A program made the translations under genes and the position numbers. DNA of 18,004 nucleotides from Bacteroidales bacterium (GTDB lineage Bacteria; Bacteroidota; Bacteroidia; Bacteroidales; Muribaculaceae), in contig JAAVGX010000015.1 of NCBI GenBank assembly GCA_014800065.1, forward strand, positions 22,081 to 40,084, read 5' to 3'. The notes beneath the pieces were generated by a model. It was not told the origin of the DNA and did not search any database. It was given only the letters and a program-made list of their open reading frames with translations. This document shows positions 14,362 to 18,004 of the stretch, piece after piece; within the stretch, counting starts at the first letter, position 1; each line of letters begins with the position of its first letter.

Positions 14362-15495
14362 CTATCGGTTGCTGTACATTTCCTGGTAGTAGCGGGCGTA
14401 GTCGCCGGAGAGGATGTTGTTCATCCAGTCCTGGTGGTCGAGGTACCAGCGGACGGTTTTTTCGATGCCTTCTTCGAATTGGAGGGTGGGTTCCCAGCCG
14501 AGTTCGCTCTGGAGTTTGCGGGAGTCGATGGCGTAGCGCATGTCGTGGCCGAGACGGTCGGAGACGAAGGTGATAAGGTGGTCGCTATGTCCTTCGGGGT
14601 TGCCGAGAAGGCGGTCGACGGTTTTGATGATGACCTTGATGAGGTCGATGTTTTTCCATTCGTTGAAGCCTCCGATATTGTAGGTTTCAGCCACTTTGCC
14701 TTTGTGGAAAATCAGGTCTATTGCGCGGGCATGGTCTTCCACGAAGAGCCAGTCGCGAACGTTTTCGCCTTTGCCGTACACGGGCAGGGGTTTGCCTTGA
14801 CGGATGTTGTTGATGAACAGAGGGATGAGCTTTTCGGGGAATTGATAGGGGCCGTAGTTGTTGGAGCAGTTGGTCACCAGTGTGGGCATTCCGTAGGTGT
14901 CGTGATAGGCTCGCACGAAGTGGTCGCTGGATGCTTTGGAGGCGGAATATGGAGAGTGGGGATTGTATTTGGTGGTTTCCACAAAGAATTCGGTGCCGTA
15001 GGCCATATCGTCGCTGCTGGACGCTTTGGTGGTGAAAGGTGCGGGGACTCCTTCGGGATGTGTTAGTTCGAGGGCTCCGTAGACCTCATCAGTTGAGATG
15101 TGGTAGAAGAGTTTTCCTTCGTATTTTTCGGGGAGGGATTCCCAGTATTCCTTGGCTGCCTGTAGGAGAGCCAGGGTACCCATCACATTGGTACGGGCGA
15201 AGGTAAAGGGGTCCTTGATGGAGCGATCCACATGACTTTCGGCCGCCAAATGAATTATGCCGTCGATTGCATTATCCTTAATCACAGTTCGCATCTGATC
15301 AAGGTCTGCAATGTCACCTTTTACAAATGTGTAATTGGGAGCTTGTTCTATATCTTTTAGGTTGGCTAAGTTACCGGCATAAGTGAGCTTATCCAGATTG
15401 ACGATGTGATAGTCGGGATATTTGTTCACGAATAAGCGAACCACGTGTGAGCCTATGAATCCGGCGCCACCGGTTATTAATATGTTACGCTTCAT
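14362..15495 (-). CDS. rfbB: dTDP-glucose 4,6-dehydratase, RmlB/RfbB
   Basis: A 377-residue extended SDR, slightly longer than the E. coli enzyme. GGAGFIGS (9-16) binds NAD; STDEVYG (134-140) holds the catalytic Thr-Asp-Glu; YSASK (183-187) is the Tyr/Lys pair; then TNCSNNYGPYQFPEKLIP and ENVRDWLFVEDHARA complete the RmlB signature. It converts dTDP-glucose to the 4-keto-6-deoxy sugar, step two of dTDP-L-rhamnose synthesis. It is the last gene of the rfb operon and overlaps rfbD by 11 bases. Its 3' two thirds (below about 15230) are visibly richer in C on the coding strand than its 5' part, which opens a long false frame on the other strand. Confidence 0.96.
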   Translation of the reverse strand: MKRNILITGGAGFIGSHVVRLFVNKYPDYHIVNLDKLTYAGNLANLKDIEQAPNYTFVKGDIADLDQMRTVIKDNAIDGIIHLAAESHVDRSIKDPFTFARTNVMGTLALLQAAKEYWESLPEKYEGKLFYHISTDEVYGALELTHPEGVPAPFTTKASSSDDMAYGTEFFVETTKYNPHSPYSASKASSDHFVRAYHDTYGMPTLVTNCSNNYGPYQFPEKLIPLFINNIRQGKPLPVYGKGENVRDWLFVEDHARAIDLIFHKGKVAETYNIGGFNEWKNIDLIKVIIKTVDRLLGNPEGHSDHLITFVSDRLGHDMRYAIDSRKLQSELGWEPTLQFEEGIEKTVRWYLDHQDWMNNILSGDYARYYQEMYSNR

Positions 15496-16357
15496 CTGCT
15501 GTTAATTTTGCGACGCATTTTTTCAAGGACTCGGTCCAGTGAGGGATTCGGAGTCCGAATGTGTTCTTGATTTTTGTCTTGTCAAGTACGGAATAAGAAG
15601 GGCGAATCACTTTCGAGGGAAATTCGTCGGAGTGACAAGGCTGAATGTCGCAAGTGTCATTGCCTGACATTTGTGCTATTGCTTTGGCAAAGTCGTACCA
15701 TGAACATACTCCCTCATTGGAATAGTGATAGATACCTTCATTCCCTTTCACCTTACCCTGCTCTACTATTCCAAAGATTGCATCTGCCAGATCCTGAGCA
15801 TAGGTGGGTGTTCCTACTTGGTCGAACACAACCTTTAATTGTGGTTTGGTGGCCGTCAGATTCCTCATGGTTTTCACGAAGTTCTTACCGTACTCGGAGT
15901 AGAGCCATGCCGTGCGGAATATGAGTGCCTTGCAACCGATTTCGGTTACAGCTTCTTCGCCGTGCAGCTTTGTCAATCCATACACTCCGGTAGGGTTAAC
16001 GGGCTCGGATTCGCTCCGTGGGGTATTTCCGGTGGAGCCACCGAAAACGTAGTCGGTTGAGATATGAATCAACGTACCGTCAGATTGCTTGATAGCACGG
16101 GCAAGGTTGCGTACTGCTTCGGCATTGAGCTTCTCGGCTAATTCGTAATTGTCTTCCGCTTTTTCCACATCGGTGAATGCGGCGCAATTTATAATAATGT
16201 TGATTTTATTATCAGCTACCATCTTCGCAACTGATTCGGCATCAGTGATATCCAACTCAGCTACATCAGTGAAGATGTAGTGATTATCGGATTTGACTGC
16301 TACGTTACGAAGGCAGTTCCCAAGTTGGCCTTTGGCGCCTGTTACGAGTATATTCAT
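15485..16357 (-). CDS. rfbD: dTDP-4-dehydrorhamnose reductase, RmlD/RfbD
   Basis: A 290-residue SDR of the RmlD type: TGAKGQLG (6-13) for NAD(P)H, NCAAFTDVEKAE (56-67), STDYVFGG (99-106), and catalytic Tyr125 and Lys129 in VYGLTK. RTAWLYSEYGKNFV follows, as usual. It reduces dTDP-4-keto-L-rhamnose to dTDP-L-rhamnose, the last step of the pathway. The ATG at 16357 is 8 bases past the rfbC stop, and its stop overlaps rfbB by 11 bases. Length and motifs are normal. Confidence 0.96.
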   Translation of the reverse strand: MNILVTGAKGQLGNCLRNVAVKSDNHYIFTDVAELDITDAESVAKMVADNKINIIINCAAFTDVEKAEDNYELAEKLNAEAVRNLARAIKQSDGTLIHISTDYVFGGSTGNTPRSESEPVNPTGVYGLTKLHGEEAVTEIGCKALIFRTAWLYSEYGKNFVKTMRNLTATKPQLKVVFDQVGTPTYAQDLADAIFGIVEQGKVKGNEGIYHYSNEGVCSWYDFAKAIAQMSGNDTCDIQPCHSDEFPSKVIRPSYSVLDKTKIKNTFGLRIPHWTESLKKCVAKLTADEA

Positions 16358-16365
16358 TTTTGCCT

Positions 16366-16920
16366 TTAAAATTCGAAAGGTGATTCGAATTCTGAAAAAA
16401 GCGGTAAGCGTGTATCTTTTTCAGAAATTATAGCATCCGAGGGTGCAACCTGCCAATCAATTCCCAGCGTAGTGTCGGCAAACGATATGCCACCTTCGGC
16501 TTCGGGGTGATAGTAGTTATCGCATTTATATTGGAATACCGCAACGGGGCTTAATACAGCAAAGCCATGGGCAAATCCACGCGGGATAAACAGCTGGCGA
16601 TGATTTTCTTCGGTCAGTTCCACAGTCACATGGCGTCCAAAGGTAGGAGAGCCTTTGCGGATGTCCACTGCCACATCAAGCACCCGACCGCGTACACACC
16701 GCACCAATTTTGCCTGAGCGAACGGGGGGCGCTGGAAATGAAGACCGCGAATAACGCCATAACTCGAGCAAGATTCGTTGTCCTGTACGAAGTCTACCTG
16801 AGCTATCCGGCTGTCGAAAGCCTGTTTGTTATAACTTTCAAAGAAATAACCCCTTGCATCCTCAAACACCCGAGGCTCAATAATCACAAGTCCTTCTATT
16901 CCGGTTTCAATTACCTTCAT
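16366..16920 (-). CDS. rfbC: dTDP-4-dehydrorhamnose 3,5-epimerase, RmlC/RfbC
   Basis: 184 residues from the ATG at 16920, whose A is the last base of the rfbA stop (TGATG); a GTG one codon earlier is possible but less natural. It is a cupin-fold epimerase with DARGYFFESYN near the N-terminus, RGLHFQ with catalytic base His61, Lys71 in AQAKLVRC, VAVDIRKGSPTFG (83-95), PRGFAHGF (113-120) and YKCDNYYHPE. It epimerises C3 and C5 of dTDP-4-keto-6-deoxyglucose, the third step to dTDP-L-rhamnose. Nothing is unusual in it. Confidence 0.96.
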   Translation of the reverse strand: MKVIETGIEGLVIIEPRVFEDARGYFFESYNKQAFDSRIAQVDFVQDNESCSSYGVIRGLHFQRPPFAQAKLVRCVRGRVLDVAVDIRKGSPTFGRHVTVELTEENHRQLFIPRGFAHGFAVLSPVAVFQYKCDNYYHPEAEGGISFADTTLGIDWQVAPSDAIISEKDTRLPLFSEFESPFEF

Positions 16921-17825
16921 CACAATTCAAGTTTTTTGCCTGATCGATCTACTTCATCTATGACCTTCATCAGATATTGGCCATACTGATTTTTCAACAT
17001 CGGTTTTGCGATTTCAATCATCTTTTCACGAGAAATCCACCCCTGCCTGTAGGCTATACCTTCGAGACATGCAATCTTGAGGCCTTGACGCTTTTCCAGC
17101 ACCTCCACATAAATAGAAGCTTCAGCCAGAGAGTCGTGGGTACCTGTGTCGAGCCACGCAAAGCCGCGTGGCAAGGTCTGTACCTTCAATTCGCCGTCAT
17201 TTAGAAAAGCTTGATTCACCGTTGTGATTTCCAATTCTCCACGGGCAGAAGGTTTAATTTCTTGGGCCACTTTAACCACCTTGTTGGGGTAGAAATAGAG
17301 CCCAACAACAGCATAGTTCGATTTGGGATGCTCCGGTTTTTCTTCAATGGAAAGGCAGTTTCCTTCGGCATCGAATTCCGCTACGCCATAGCGCTCGGGG
17401 TCATTGACCCAATATCCGAAAACAGTAGCTTTGGCATCCTTCTCGGCAGATACAACTGCTGCCTTGAGAACCTGAGAAAATCCTGCACCGTGAAAAATAT
17501 TATCACCGAGTACCAAACAAACCGAATCATCTCCGATAAAATCCTTACCGATGATAAATGCCTGCGCCAACCCATCGGGACTCGGCTGCTCGGCGTAGCT
17601 GAACCTAACACCGTAGTCCGAACCATCACCCAACAAGTATTCGAACGCGGGCAGATCCCGAGGCGTAGAGATGATCAGGATGTCTCGAATGCCGGTAGTC
17701 ATCAATATTGAAATAGGATAGTACACCATCGGCTTGTCAAAAATTGGAAGCAACTGCTTGCTCACCCCCTTGGTTATGGGATATAAACGGGTTCCGGATC
17801 CACCGGCAAGAACTATGCCTTTCAT
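16920..17825 (-). CDS. rfbA: Glucose-1-phosphate thymidylyltransferase, RmlA/RfbA
   Basis: A 301-residue nucleotidyltransferase, first gene of the dTDP-rhamnose operon. The signature [20 protein letters not shown] (8-27) is followed by [15 protein letters not shown] (105-113), EEKP (161-164) and [10 protein letters not shown] near residue 225, all typical of RmlA. It makes dTDP-glucose from dTTP and glucose-1-phosphate and is normally inhibited by dTDP-L-rhamnose. The ATG at 17825 lies about 40 bases after the predicted transcript start. The gene order A-C-D-B with one-base to few-base junctions indicates one transcript. Confidence 0.97.
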   Translation of the reverse strand: MKGIVLAGGSGTRLYPITKGVSKQLLPIFDKPMVYYPISILMTTGIRDILIISTPRDLPAFEYLLGDGSDYGVRFSYAEQPSPDGLAQAFIIGKDFIGDDSVCLVLGDNIFHGAGFSQVLKAAVVSAEKDAKATVFGYWVNDPERYGVAEFDAEGNCLSIEEKPEHPKSNYAVVGLYFYPNKVVKVAQEIKPSARGELEITTVNQAFLNDGELKVQTLPRGFAWLDTGTHDSLAEASIYVEVLEKRQGLKIACLEGIAYRQGWISREKMIEIAKPMLKNQYGQYLMKVIDEVDRSGKKLEL

Positions 17826-17870
17826 CTTCGGGGAGAATTTGTTGATATAGGGAAAAACTTATCGAGTACC

Positions 17871-17898
17871 TACAAAGGTACAAATTATTTCGTAATTA
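17871..17898 (-). promoter_or_regulatory. Predicted promoter/operator of the rfbACDB operon
   Basis: The minus strand carries TACCTTTG (17873-17880), matching the Bacteroidetes -7 consensus TAnnTTTG, about 48 bases before the rfbA ATG. Upstream is an inverted repeat aatta-tttcg-taatt (17883-17897). A clear -33 TTTG is not seen. Positions 17871-17898 match 14129-14156 at 25 of 28 bases, so both operons probably share a promoter architecture. Bases 17899-18004 show no further gene. Confidence 0.7.
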
Positions 17899-18004
17899 AT
17901 GTGAGCATCTAAACAAATTCCATATTCTTTTAATGATTCTTCATAGTAAGGCCAGACGCTTAAGCTAAGATAGGGGGAAATCGAGTAGGTCGGGAAACGA
18001 AAGT

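Noticed and set aside
14434..15066. Plus-strand open frame of 210 codons opposite rfbB
   Set aside because: It lies entirely inside a clear rfbB gene; the frame is open because rfbB is C-rich on its coding strand. The translation is low-complexity in Val, Gly, Phe and Asp and shows no motif.
1..18004. CRISPR arrays, tRNA or rRNA genes, transposases
   Set aside because: No regularly spaced direct repeats, no tRNA-like cloverleaf sequence and no transposase-like protein were found by reading both strands.

Overview
The window is a surface-polysaccharide (capsule or O-antigen-like) biosynthesis locus of a Bacteroidales bacterium. Every gene I accept lies on the minus strand, so transcription runs from high to low coordinates. 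The lineage call rests on a UpxY/NusG-like antiterminator opening the polysaccharide operon, promoter boxes of the Bacteroidetes type (TAnnTTTG) and protein sequences of Bacteroidales character; the genus cannot be fixed from this window.

There are two transcription units. (1) 17825 to 14362: rfbA-rfbC-rfbD-rfbB, a complete dTDP-L-rhamnose pathway, tightly packed. (2) After a 416-base gap, 13945 to beyond base 1: upxY; an NDP-GlcNAc 4,6-dehydratase; a NeuD/PglD/LegH-type acetyltransferase; a nonulosonate synthase (NeuB/LegI), hydrolysing 2-epimerase (NeuC/LegG) and CMP-nonulosonate synthetase (NeuA/LegF); PtmF-like and PtmA-like oxidoreductases; a second hexapeptide acetyltransferase; a CBS-nucleotidyltransferase (PtmE-like); a Wzx flippase; a Wzy polymerase; a GT-B-like protein that may be the nonulosonate transferase; and two tandem paralogous GT2 glycosyltransferases, the last cut by the window edge. 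Most neighbours overlap by a few bases (several ATGA or TGATG junctions), which points to one co-translated operon.

Together the genes most likely make a repeat unit containing rhamnose and a legionaminic-acid-like nonulosonic acid, flipped by Wzx and polymerised by Wzy. The assignment to legionaminic rather than sialic acid rests on the Ptm-like genes and the dehydratase/acetyltransferase pair. The expected LegC-type aminotransferase is absent from the window, so the local pathway is incomplete or unusual.

The most striking sequence-level features are: a pair of overlapping perfect palindromes (14 and 17 bp arms) inside a GT2 gene; a 135-base segment about 96% identical between the two GT2 genes, suggesting gene conversion; a 28-base promoter element repeated (25/28) before both operons; and a sharp drop in GC across the wzx/wzy/transferase block, whose edge appears to fall inside the ptmE-like gene. 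No RNA genes, insertion sequences or CRISPR arrays were seen.
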